DNA of 64,000 nt from Verrucomicrobiota bacterium (GTDB taxonomy: Bacteria > Verrucomicrobiota > Verrucomicrobiia > Limisphaerales > PALSA-1396). The position numbers and the translations under genes are program-made. The stretch spans positions 272,904 to 336,903 of the forward strand of contig JACQFP010000022.1 of NCBI GenBank assembly GCA_016200005.1, given 5' to 3'. Numbering within the stretch: position 1 is the stretch's first letter; each line of letters starts with the position of its first letter. Shown here one piece after another: positions 43,893 to 51,638 of the stretch. The notes beneath the pieces were generated by a model. That model made no database searches. It saw only the letters and a program-made list of their open reading frames with translations, and had not been told where the DNA came from.

Positions 43893-46103
43893 ATGAAGAC
43901 ATCTTTCCTCACTATCCGTAACCTCGGCGCAGCAGCGCTGCTGTTCACTTTCATCATTCTTCATTCAGCCTTCTGCGTTCCGGCTTTCGCCCAAGGCACC
44001 GCCTTCACGTATCAAGGACGGCTGACCGACGGCACGAATGTCGCCAGCGGCCCCGTCGAGTTGCAGTTGACCTTGTGGAACGCCCTGACCGGCGGCGCGC
44101 AAGTGGCCGCCGCGGTGCCGACGAGCACCGTCGTCACTGTCACCAACGGCCTGTTCACCATGCCCGTGGATTTCGGGGCGGCGGCATTCAACGGTGCCGA
44201 CCGCTACGTGCAGATCGAATTGCGTACCACGATTGGACCCTTCACCCTGTTGTCTCCCCGGCAGAAAATCAGCGCGGCGCCCTACGCCGTCCTGGCGGGC
44301 AATGTGGCGGCGGGCGGGATTGCCTCGGGCACTTATTCAAGCGCCGTGACGTTCAGTAACTTCGCCAACGTGTTCAACGGCACGTTCACGGGTAACGGCG
44401 GCGGGCTGTCCAATTTGAACGCGACCAGCCTCGGTGGATTGAGCGCTTCGAACTTCTGGAAACTCGGCGGGAACGCCGGCACGACTGCGGGCGTGAATTT
44501 CCTCGGCACCACGGATAATCAGGCTTTGGAATTAAAGGCCAACGGCCAGCGAACCTTGCGGCTGGAGCCGATCACCGTTACCAACGTTATTCCGGGTGCT
44601 TCCATAATTTATTCCAATGCGCCGAATGTGATTGGCGGTACTTCGCTCAACGGAGTGGGCGCCGGAGTAGCGGGCGCATTTATTGGAGGCGGTGGAATCG
44701 GTGGACTTTACGCGGACCAAGGCGCTGGCTATGTTTTTTATGGTGCCTTTACCAACCGGGTCTCGGCGAACTTTTCGGCTATCGTTGGAGGTTATCTCAA
44801 TATTATCCAGACGAACGCCGACGGCTCGGCCATCGGAGGCGGCACCGGCAACAACATCCAAAACGGCTCTGGTCCCGGTGTAATTGGCGGAGGCTCCGGC
44901 AATACCATGACCAATGCGTATGCTGCGACCATCGGCGGTGGCTCCGGCAACAGGATCGAAAGCGTCGGGAATTTCACCACGATTGCCGGCGGCGTGGACA
45001 ATGCCATCACGGCTGATGCGCCTTCCGCCACGATCGGCGGCGGAACCGACAACACGAACCGCGCCTCTACCGGCACCATTGGCGGCGGGTCCCGTAACCT
45101 CATCGGAACCACCGCGTCTGGCGCAACCATCAGCGGGGGCAACGAAAACACGGCCGGCGGCGGATACGCGACCGTCGCGGGAGGCAATCAGAACATCGCT
45201 AGCGGCCCAAGCGCGACCGTGGGCGGTGGCTACAATAACAACAGCAGCTTGGACTACGCGACGGTGGGCGGCGGCTACCAAAACAACAGCAGCTTCTTCG
45301 CGACGACGGTGGGCGGCGGCCAGTATAACATCAGCAGCGCCTCCTATGCGACCGTGCCCGGCGGCTTGTCAAATAACGCAGCCGGCCTCTTCAGTTTTGC
45401 GGCCGGTCGCCGCGCCAAAGCCAATCACCGGGGCGCTTTTGTCTGGGCCGATGCCACCGATGCCGATTTTGCTTCGTCGGCCGACAATCAGTTTCTCATC
45501 CGCGCCGCCGGTGGCGTTGTGCTCAGTGACAGCACGCCCGCGATTTCCTTCGGCACCACCACGCGCCAGATGCTTGACTTTTACGGCCTCGGCTTCGGCA
45601 TGGGCGTGCAGACCGCCACGTTGTATGCGCGCTCCAACACGCGCTTCTCCTGGTTCGTAGGCGGCGTGCACAGCGATCTGGAGAACAACGCGGGCGGGGG
45701 CACCGTGGCGATGACGCTCACCACTGCCGGCCTCACGGTCAATGGCACGTTCGTGAGCGCAAGCGACCGCAATGCGAAAGAACAATTCGAGCCGCTGAAC
45801 CCGCGCGAGGTGTTGGACAAAGTCGCCATGCTGCCGCTTTCCAAATGGAGCTACAAGCAGGACTCCGCCACGCGCCATCTCGGCCCGATGGCGCAGGATT
45901 TTTACGCTGCCTTCGGCGTCGGTCCCGACGACAAACACATTGCCACCGTGGACGCCGACGGCGTGGCGCTGGCGGCGATTCAAGGATTGAACCAGAAACT
46001 GGCAGACGAATTAAAACAGAAGGAAACGGAGATAACGGAGTTGAAGCAAAGGCTGGCGAAACTGGAACAACTGATGAACCACAAGCACGGAGGGGCGAAA
46101 TGA
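43893..46103 (+). CDS. Fibre-like secreted protein 2 (YadA-like head, S74 chaperone end)
   Basis: 736 residues. Signal peptide AALLFTFIILHSAFCVPAFAQ. N-terminal QGTAFTYQGRLTDGTNVASG domain up to PRQKISAAPYAVLA. The middle has a dozen IGGGSGNxI/VGGGYNNNS repeats ending FAAGRRAKANHRGAFVWADA. The C-terminus (624-736) reads SDRNAKEQFEPLNPREVLD, HLGPMAQDF and a coiled coil (LNQKLADELKQK ... LAKLEQLM). S624 and K629 sit at the Ser-Lys spacing of S74-type intramolecular chaperones, which trimerise a fibre and may cleave themselves off. It overlaps partner 2 by ATGA. Confidence 0.88.
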   Translation: MKTSFLTIRNLGAAALLFTFIILHSAFCVPAFAQGTAFTYQGRLTDGTNVASGPVELQLTLWNALTGGAQVAAAVPTSTVVTVTNGLFTMPVDFGAAAFNGADRYVQIELRTTIGPFTLLSPRQKISAAPYAVLAGNVAAGGIASGTYSSAVTFSNFANVFNGTFTGNGGGLSNLNATSLGGLSASNFWKLGGNAGTTAGVNFLGTTDNQALELKANGQRTLRLEPITVTNVIPGASIIYSNAPNVIGGTSLNGVGAGVAGAFIGGGGIGGLYADQGAGYVFYGAFTNRVSANFSAIVGGYLNIIQTNADGSAIGGGTGNNIQNGSGPGVIGGGSGNTMTNAYAATIGGGSGNRIESVGNFTTIAGGVDNAITADAPSATIGGGTDNTNRASTGTIGGGSRNLIGTTASGATISGGNENTAGGGYATVAGGNQNIASGPSATVGGGYNNNSSLDYATVGGGYQNNSSFFATTVGGGQYNISSASYATVPGGLSNNAAGLFSFAAGRRAKANHRGAFVWADATDADFASSADNQFLIRAAGGVVLSDSTPAISFGTTTRQMLDFYGLGFGMGVQTATLYARSNTRFSWFVGGVHSDLENNAGGGTVAMTLTTAGLTVNGTFVSASDRNAKEQFEPLNPREVLDKVAMLPLSKWSYKQDSATRHLGPMAQDFYAAFGVGPDDKHIATVDADGVALAAIQGLNQKLADELKQKETEITELKQRLAKLEQLMNHKHGGAK

Positions 46104-46651
46104 AAAACTCCAAATTTCAGGCTCCAACATCCAGAGAAGTTCCAAGCACCAAACAGGCAACCGGCGTTGCAGCCCGAGATGGGAGCTTGAAGCTTGGAGC
46201 TTCTCTGGTGCTTGGATGTTGCTGCTTGGCGCTTCTGCCTTGCGAGAGCGCCCGCGCTCAGTCTTACCGCATAGATTGGTTCACGATTGACGGCGGCGGC
46301 GGCTCGAGCACCGGCGGCGTTTATTCCGTCAACTGCACCATCGGCCAGCCTGATGCCGGACCGACATTAAGCGGCGGCAACTTCACCGTGGACGGCGGTT
46401 TTTGGAGTCTCATTGCCGCCGTGCAAACGCCCGGCGCACCGTTTTTGTCTATCCGACTCACGACGACGAACACCGTGGCCGTCTCCTGGCCGTCGCCATC
46501 CACCGGTTTCACGCTCCAGCAAAACACGAACGCACTCGCGACGGTGAACTGGAGCAACGTGGTCGCCACGCCGGACGACGACGGCACGACCAAGACTATC
46601 ATTGTGAACCCGCCGACGGGGAACAGGTATTATCGGCTGAAGAGTCCGTAG
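46100..46651 (+). CDS. Small secreted GGFW partner protein 2
   Basis: 183 residues from the ATG at 46100, which forms an ATGA overlap with the fibre-2 stop. The first ~41 codons contain an imperfect REP-like inverted repeat; the hydrophobic core of the signal peptide (ASLVLGCCCLALLPCESARA) is partly encoded by its right arm. The mature part starts YRIDWFTIDGGGGSSTGGVY, continues TIGQPDAGPTLSGGNFTVDG, and ends with the second beta domain GNRYYRLKSP. Last gene of unit 2. Confidence 0.85.
   Translation: MKNSKFQAPTSREVPSTKQATGVAARDGSLKLGASLVLGCCCLALLPCESARAQSYRIDWFTIDGGGGSSTGGVYSVNCTIGQPDAGPTLSGGNFTVDGGFWSLIAAVQTPGAPFLSIRLTTTNTVAVSWPSPSTGFTLQQNTNALATVNWSNVVATPDDDGTTKTIIVNPPTGNRYYRLKSP
46121..46222. 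repeat. REP-like imperfect inverted repeat, type C, in signal-peptide codons
   Basis: Left arm 46121-46150 (GCTCCAACATCC then AGAGAAGTTCCAAGCACC) and right arm ~46191-46222 (reverse complement CAACATCCAAGCACC then AGAGAAGCTCCAAGC). The arms match except for a 7-nt AAGCACC block present only in the right arm between CAACATCC and AGAGAAG, and one T/C change. Confidence 0.65.
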
Positions 46652-46796
46652 ATTCGATCACGCGTTCGTCAATTCGAACCTGGTCATTCTCTTTCAAGAA
46701 GAAGGACTTGCTTGTTGGGCTGAAAAAGGATTCCATGTTCGAGTTCCCTGAAGCCATGCAATACCGGTAGAATCTTCGTTTAACCAAACATCACCA

Positions 46797-48758
46797 ATGA
46801 AAACATCCCCGATCACCTTCTTTAGCTTTGCCGTCGCTATGTTTCTGGTCTGCGGCGCAACTGACCTGCATGCCCAAGGCACGGCGTTCACGTATCAGGG
46901 TCGGCTGACGGACAACGGAAGCCCGGCCAATGGCAGCTACGACCTGCGGTTTTATTTGCGCGACGCCGCGACGTTCGGGAATCCCGTCGGCACGACGAAC
47001 ACCGTTGCGCCCGTCGCCGTCAGCAACGGTCTGTTCACGGTGGCGCTGGATTTTGGCGCAGGAATATTCACCGGCCCGGCGCGCTGGCTGGAAATCGGCA
47101 TTCGCACCAACGGCAGCGTGGCGTCCTACGCCACTCTCAGCACGCGGCAGGCATTAACACCCGCGCCCTACGCGATCTTTGCCAACAGTTCGTCGAATGT
47201 GGTGAACGGCTCCGTGGTGAAAAGTCTCAACACTCTGAAAGACGATGTTGCGCTGGCGGCGGGCGCGAATGTGACCATTACACCCAGTGGCAACACGCTG
47301 ACGATTGCATCGACCGGCGGCGGTGGCAGCGGCCCTTGGTTGCTCAACGGATCAAGTGCTTACTACAACGGCGGCAGAGTTGGCATAGGCACGACCACTC
47401 CCGCGGCGGCGCTGGAAGTCAACGACCCGAATGGCAACGCGCTGCTTTATGTTACTGCGCCCAGGCCCAATCTCATTTTTCGCGATACCATTGCTGGAAA
47501 TGCCCGCGGCGTCATCGGCGGTTTCGACGGCGGCCTGCGCTTCTACACCGAAAGCTGGGAGACCGGCGCCAATCCGTCCGCATACATGGCGTTCACTACC
47601 AACGGCAATCTCGGCATTGGTACAATCACGCCGTTGAGCGCGCTGCATATTTCCGGCGTCGCGGATGCCGTGCGCCTGACAGGATCCAAGCCTTTCCTCA
47701 CGTTGGAAGATACTTCCGCCGGCCTCTATTCTCGCATTCAGTCGGACGGTGGAGGGATGAATTTCAAGACCCAAGGGGCGGTCACCGGCAGCAACCCTGG
47801 CGGCCTGATTCATCTGGACGGTGTCGGCAACGTCGGCATTGGGACAACAACTCCAAATCATCACTTGAGCATTTTGAATTATGCGGGTGGTCCGACGTGG
47901 ACCGCGAATGGCTGGATTGGCGCCGTCGAACTGGACAACGCTGCGGCCATTGGCTGGCGCTCCAACGGAGGAGGGCAGAGATTTGGCATGGGCCATTCCG
48001 GCGGAGGATTTTATCTGTTTCGCACGGCAAGCGATCCGGGCACGACTGGCGGCGCAGCGGTGTACGATGTTGTCGTGAATGATTCGGGCAACGTCGGCAT
48101 CGGCACGACCACACCCACCAGCAAACTGGAAATCGCGGCGCAGGATGGAATGAAAATAACCGGCTTTCAACCGTTCCTGACTTTGCGCGACAGCAACGCC
48201 GGCAATGCGCGTGGTGTCATCCAAACGGTTTCAGGTGGTTTGCTCTTTTTCACTGAAAGCTATCTGAGCGGCGCCAACCTCAACAACTCCATGGCCCTGG
48301 CAAATTCCGGCAATTTCAGCGTCAAGAACATCACGATACGCGGAGGAGCAGACGTCGCAGAACCCTTTGAGTTTACTTCAGAACACATCCCGGCAGGTGC
48401 AGTCGTGATCATTGATGATGAACATCCCGGAAAACTGAAACTCACTTCACACGCTTACGACACGCGTGTCGCGGGTATTGTCAGTGGCGCCAATGGCGTA
48501 AGCCCCGGAATCAGTTTGCATCAGGAAGGCATTTTGGAAGGCGGGCAAAACGTCGCGCTGAGTGGTCGCGTGTATGTCCTCGCCGACGCCTCGCGTGGGA
48601 GAATCAAGGCGGGTGACCTGCTCACAACTTCAGACACACCCGGCTATGCGATGAAGGCAGTTGATCATGCCAAGGCTCAAGGTGCCATTCTAGGAAAAGC
48701 AATGAGCGGGCTGAAAGATGGCAAAGGCATGGTGCTCACTCTGGTGACGCTTCAATAA
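46797..48758 (+). CDS. Fibre-like secreted protein 3 (VGIGTTTP repeats)
   Basis: 653 residues. Signal peptide ITFFSFAVAMFLVCGATDLHA. Shared N-terminal domain QGTAFTYQGRLTDNGSPANG to RQALTPAPYAIFA. The middle has four VGIGTTTPxxxLxI units (near 197, 278, 350 and 435), alternating with RDTIAGNARGVIGGF-like stretches; this is a common tail-fibre repeat. The C-terminus differs from its sisters: VAGIVSGANGVSPGISL, VALSGRVYVLADASRGRIKAGDLLTTSDTPG and KAQGAILGKAMSGL, a terminal domain found on many bacterial fibre-like proteins. No Ser-Lys motif. First gene of unit 3. Confidence 0.85.
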   Translation: MKTSPITFFSFAVAMFLVCGATDLHAQGTAFTYQGRLTDNGSPANGSYDLRFYLRDAATFGNPVGTTNTVAPVAVSNGLFTVALDFGAGIFTGPARWLEIGIRTNGSVASYATLSTRQALTPAPYAIFANSSSNVVNGSVVKSLNTLKDDVALAAGANVTITPSGNTLTIASTGGGGSGPWLLNGSSAYYNGGRVGIGTTTPAAALEVNDPNGNALLYVTAPRPNLIFRDTIAGNARGVIGGFDGGLRFYTESWETGANPSAYMAFTTNGNLGIGTITPLSALHISGVADAVRLTGSKPFLTLEDTSAGLYSRIQSDGGGMNFKTQGAVTGSNPGGLIHLDGVGNVGIGTTTPNHHLSILNYAGGPTWTANGWIGAVELDNAAAIGWRSNGGGQRFGMGHSGGGFYLFRTASDPGTTGGAAVYDVVVNDSGNVGIGTTTPTSKLEIAAQDGMKITGFQPFLTLRDSNAGNARGVIQTVSGGLLFFTESYLSGANLNNSMALANSGNFSVKNITIRGGADVAEPFEFTSEHIPAGAVVIIDDEHPGKLKLTSHAYDTRVAGIVSGANGVSPGISLHQEGILEGGQNVALSGRVYVLADASRGRIKAGDLLTTSDTPGYAMKAVDHAKAQGAILGKAMSGLKDGKGMVLTLVTLQ

Positions 48759-48778
48759 CTCTCAACGAAGCTGATGTC

Positions 48779-50365
48779 ATGAAAATGAATCCTTCAAGAC
48801 CTGCGTGCCTTTGGCTGTGGTTGACAATTGTTTCTTTGCTATGGCCGCAGGAAAAAGACTCCGCCCGCGCCCAGAGTATTGTGCAAAGCTGGCAGGGAAT
48901 TACCGCACCTGGAAGCATTGCTCCACCGGACCCACACGGTGCGCCGGGCCCCGACGGCGTGCTCGCGACAGTCAACTTGCAGGTCAGTTACTTCACCAAA
49001 TCGGGCGGTCTCATTTGGGGTCCGACCAATCTGCTCAATTTCTTCGTCGGCAATACTGGAGTGACCAATCAGAATTCCGATCCTCGTGTGGTCTTCGATG
49101 CGGACAGCCGGCGTTTCTTCGTCATCATGCAGGAAAATCATAACAGCCAATTCTGGTTGAACGTGGCGGTATCGAAAAACGCCGACCCTCGAAGTTCGGG
49201 CGCGGCGGATTGGATTTTCTATCGTTTCAATGCGACGGAGAGTTCAGCAACCAACACTGCCGGGGGCGTGAATTACGGCGGCGATTATCCCGGGCTGGCG
49301 GTGGATGCTCAGGCGCTCTACGTCGTGTATCGGATGTTTGCTTTTATTCCCGCAGGAACCATCAGTGGCTGCGGTTGTGACGTCCTCAATTCAGCGGTGC
49401 TCATTATGAATAAGGCGCAACTTATCAACGGCACCGGCACGCTCGCGTCATTCTACACAGATACCGTGACCATCCAGCCGGTCACGCCTGCGGGTGCGAG
49501 TCCCGGCAACGTGATGTACATGGTCGCCAATTGGAACAACACCAACCTCAAGCTCTACGCCCTCAGCGACCCGCTGGGCGCGCGCACTCTTTCCACGCAA
49601 TTTATTGTCGTGACGGACATCGGCGGCGGACCGACCAACCAGGCGCCCCAACTAGGTTCCGCCAGTACCGTGGACCCGATCGTGAGCAAGCTGCAAGGCA
49701 ATGCAACCCTGGCTCAAGGGGACATTTGGTGCTGCATGACTCGCGGCCAGCCCGCCGGACCCGCCGTGGCGGCCTATTGGCGTATCCGCCTCAATAATTG
49801 GCCCGCCAGCGGCAGTGCGACTCTCGCCGAACAGGGAACGGTCGGGGCCGGCACGGATTGGAATTATTGTCCCTCCATCGGAGCAAATCTCAGAGGCGAT
49901 GTTGCCATCACCTGGACGAAATCTTCAGCCAGCCTGTACACCACAATGATGGGCGCCTGGCGCACGGCGGGCGCTGGCGCGTTCGCCGGTCCGGTTGTGA
50001 TCAAAGCGAGTTCGAGCGCCAACACCGACGGACGTTGGGGAGATTATTTCACCAGTTGGCCCGATCCCAATGACGGCTCGATGTGGCTCGGCGGCGAATG
50101 GACGACCAACGGCACTTGGAGCACATGGTGGGCGCAAATTGCCATGCCGCCCCGGGATTATTATGTGAAATGGGATGCTCCTCAGCCAGCAACACAAGAC
50201 GGCTCGATCACGTTTCCTTACACGACCGTCGGGGCCGCGCACGCAAACATCACGAGCGGCACGCTGCATATTTATGGCGGCAATTACAACGAGTCGTTGA
50301 CCATCAACAAGAGCGTCTATCTGGAAGCCTTCTCCGGCGGCGCTGTGACCATAGGTGCGCCATGA
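48779..50365 (+). CDS. Secreted beta-propeller-like protein
   Basis: 528 residues. Signal peptide ACLWLWLTIVSLLWPQEKDSARA. The main body follows the pattern of secreted propellers: GAPGPDGVLATVNLQVSYF, then DPRVVFDADSRRFFVIMQE, LNVAVSKNADPRSSG, and GDYPGLAVDAQALYVVYRMF. The last ~70 residues (TFPYTTVGAAHANITSG, LHIYGGNYNESLTINKSVYLEA) look like the first coils of a parallel beta helix, and the frame stops there, so the helix may be truncated. It lacks the QGTAFTYQGRL domain. Second gene of unit 3, 20 nt after fibre 3, and it overlaps the next gene by ATGA. Confidence 0.75.
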   Translation: MKMNPSRPACLWLWLTIVSLLWPQEKDSARAQSIVQSWQGITAPGSIAPPDPHGAPGPDGVLATVNLQVSYFTKSGGLIWGPTNLLNFFVGNTGVTNQNSDPRVVFDADSRRFFVIMQENHNSQFWLNVAVSKNADPRSSGAADWIFYRFNATESSATNTAGGVNYGGDYPGLAVDAQALYVVYRMFAFIPAGTISGCGCDVLNSAVLIMNKAQLINGTGTLASFYTDTVTIQPVTPAGASPGNVMYMVANWNNTNLKLYALSDPLGARTLSTQFIVVTDIGGGPTNQAPQLGSASTVDPIVSKLQGNATLAQGDIWCCMTRGQPAGPAVAAYWRIRLNNWPASGSATLAEQGTVGAGTDWNYCPSIGANLRGDVAITWTKSSASLYTTMMGAWRTAGAGAFAGPVVIKASSSANTDGRWGDYFTSWPDPNDGSMWLGGEWTTNGTWSTWWAQIAMPPRDYYVKWDAPQPATQDGSITFPYTTVGAAHANITSGTLHIYGGNYNESLTINKSVYLEAFSGGAVTIGAP

Positions 50366-50928
50366 GGAACAACCCCGTTGCCAGTATGTTGCAAACCGCA
50401 CAAATATTGAATCGTATGACAAACCCGAAGCTCGCAGTTCTCATCGCGGCGCTCGCCGTCGCCGCTTTCCTGGGAGAAGCCATCGCCCAGAACGAACCGG
50501 CTCCCGCACCGCAACCGCCCTCGAGTCCGTGGCAAAAGCCGTTTGCCGAACAGGCCACGGAAGAAGCCTGGACTGCGTTTAAGGACGGGCAATATGAAGC
50601 CGCTTCAGTAAAAGCCGGCGAGTGCATCGCAAAATGCGAAACCGTTGCCGACCAGATCGAAGCCACTCTGGAATCTGCCAGGATTGTGCTGCCAAAAGGA
50701 GCGGTCTCGCAAGAGGATCGAAAGCGCATCGCCAGGTACCAGGTGCTGCATGATGTCGCCACCTGTTTGTGGATCAAAGGTCAGGCCGAGGAAAAGCTCG
50801 GACATCAAGCCGAAGCAAAGAAGGCCTACACTCAGGCTATCAAATATTCCCATGCCAGGAGTTCACGACCGACCGGCGATTCGTTCTGGTCTCCAGCCGA
50901 AAAAGCAGCGGAAGCCTTGGCCAAATGA
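50362..50928 (+). CDS. Small exported TPR-like protein
   Basis: 188 residues from the ATG at 50362, which overlaps the previous stop (ATGA); an alternative ATG at 50416 gives a cleaner signal peptide (LAVLIAALAVAAFLGEAIA). A proline-rich linker (PAPAPQPPSSPWQKP) is followed by alpha-helical sequence: EEAWTAFKDGQYEAASVKAGECIAK and AEEKLGHQAEAKKAYTQAIK, the latter reading like one TPR hairpin. Unlike every other protein in the array it is helical, so it may be a periplasmic assembly or scaffold factor. Third gene of unit 3; it overlaps partner 3 by ATGA. Confidence 0.78.
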   Translation: MRNNPVASMLQTAQILNRMTNPKLAVLIAALAVAAFLGEAIAQNEPAPAPQPPSSPWQKPFAEQATEEAWTAFKDGQYEAASVKAGECIAKCETVADQIEATLESARIVLPKGAVSQEDRKRIARYQVLHDVATCLWIKGQAEEKLGHQAEAKKAYTQAIKYSHARSSRPTGDSFWSPAEKAAEALAK

Positions 50929-51386
50929 ATATGAATGCGAAGAAAATATTTCTCACGGCTGGTCTTGCTATTTTTACGACGCTCGCGCTGGCTCAAACCT
51001 ACTCGATTGACTGGTTCACGATTGACGGCGGCGGCGGCACGAGCATGGGCGGCGTGTATCAAATCAGCGGCACCGCCGGCCAGCCCGACGCCGGGCCGAC
51101 AATGACCGGCGGCAACTTCACTGTGGACGGCGGGTTCTGGGGCATCATCGCCGCCCTGCAAACGCCCGGCGCGCCCACGCTCACGATTACGAGGACGGCG
51201 ACCAACACTGTGGCAGTGTCCTGGCCGTCGCCGTCCACCGGCTTCACGCTTCAGCAAAACACCAACAGCGTCGCATCGGTGAACTGGAGCAACATCGTCG
51301 CCGCGCCATCGGATGACGGCACGACCAAGACCGTCATCGTCAATCCACCGGCGGGCAATCGCTTCTATCGGCTGTTCAAGCCGTGA
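50925..51386 (+). CDS. Small secreted GGFW partner protein 3
   Basis: 153 residues from the ATG at 50925 (ATGA overlap with the preceding stop). Signal peptide IFLTAGLAIFTTLALAQ. The mature part starts YSIDWFTIDGGGGTSMGGVY, then GTAGQPDAGPTMTGGNFTVDG, then VAVSWPSPSTGFTLQQNTN and ends GNRFYRLFKP. It is the shortest of the four copies and has no repeat insert in its signal region. Last gene of unit 3. Confidence 0.87.
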   Translation: MNMNAKKIFLTAGLAIFTTLALAQTYSIDWFTIDGGGGTSMGGVYQISGTAGQPDAGPTMTGGNFTVDGGFWGIIAALQTPGAPTLTITRTATNTVAVSWPSPSTGFTLQQNTNSVASVNWSNIVAAPSDDGTTKTVIVNPPAGNRFYRLFKP

Positions 51387-51393
51387 ACTGGTC

Positions 51394-51415
51394 GGGACGA
51401 CTTCCACGTCGTCCC
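51394..51415. terminator. Hairpin after array unit 3
   Basis: A perfect 8-bp stem GGGACGAC/GTCGTCCC with a 6-nt loop starts 8 nt after the partner-3 stop. No T run follows, so it may be a 3' end stabiliser or another REP-like unit rather than a true terminator. Confidence 0.45.
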
Positions 51416-51638
51416 CAGCTTCTTGGCAGAGGAATACGATTTGGGACGCGGTCGCACGCGTACCTTTTTTCCTGCCGTCGCCGCCGCCGCCCAATATCGG
51501 CCCGCCCAATACCTTCTTGTCGTTTGCCCCTTTATCTGCTAGTAGTATTCCGTCTCCACCATTTCTGGTTCGTTGGCCGTGAACCATCAAACCTGGTGAC
51601 ACCGTTTCATAACTCAGTAACCGACGGCCGGCTGAACT

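Noticed and set aside
44700..45420. CRISPR-like array in the repetitive part of fibre 2
   Set aside because: The repeats are diverged GGCGGNGG-type codons for the IGGG motif, in frame, without constant repeat and unique spacers.
45845..46099. N-terminal extension of partner 2 into the fibre-2 gene
   Set aside because: The extended sequence is Arg/Gly-rich out-of-frame translation of the S74 domain; the ATG at 46100 gives a proper signal peptide and ATGA overlap.
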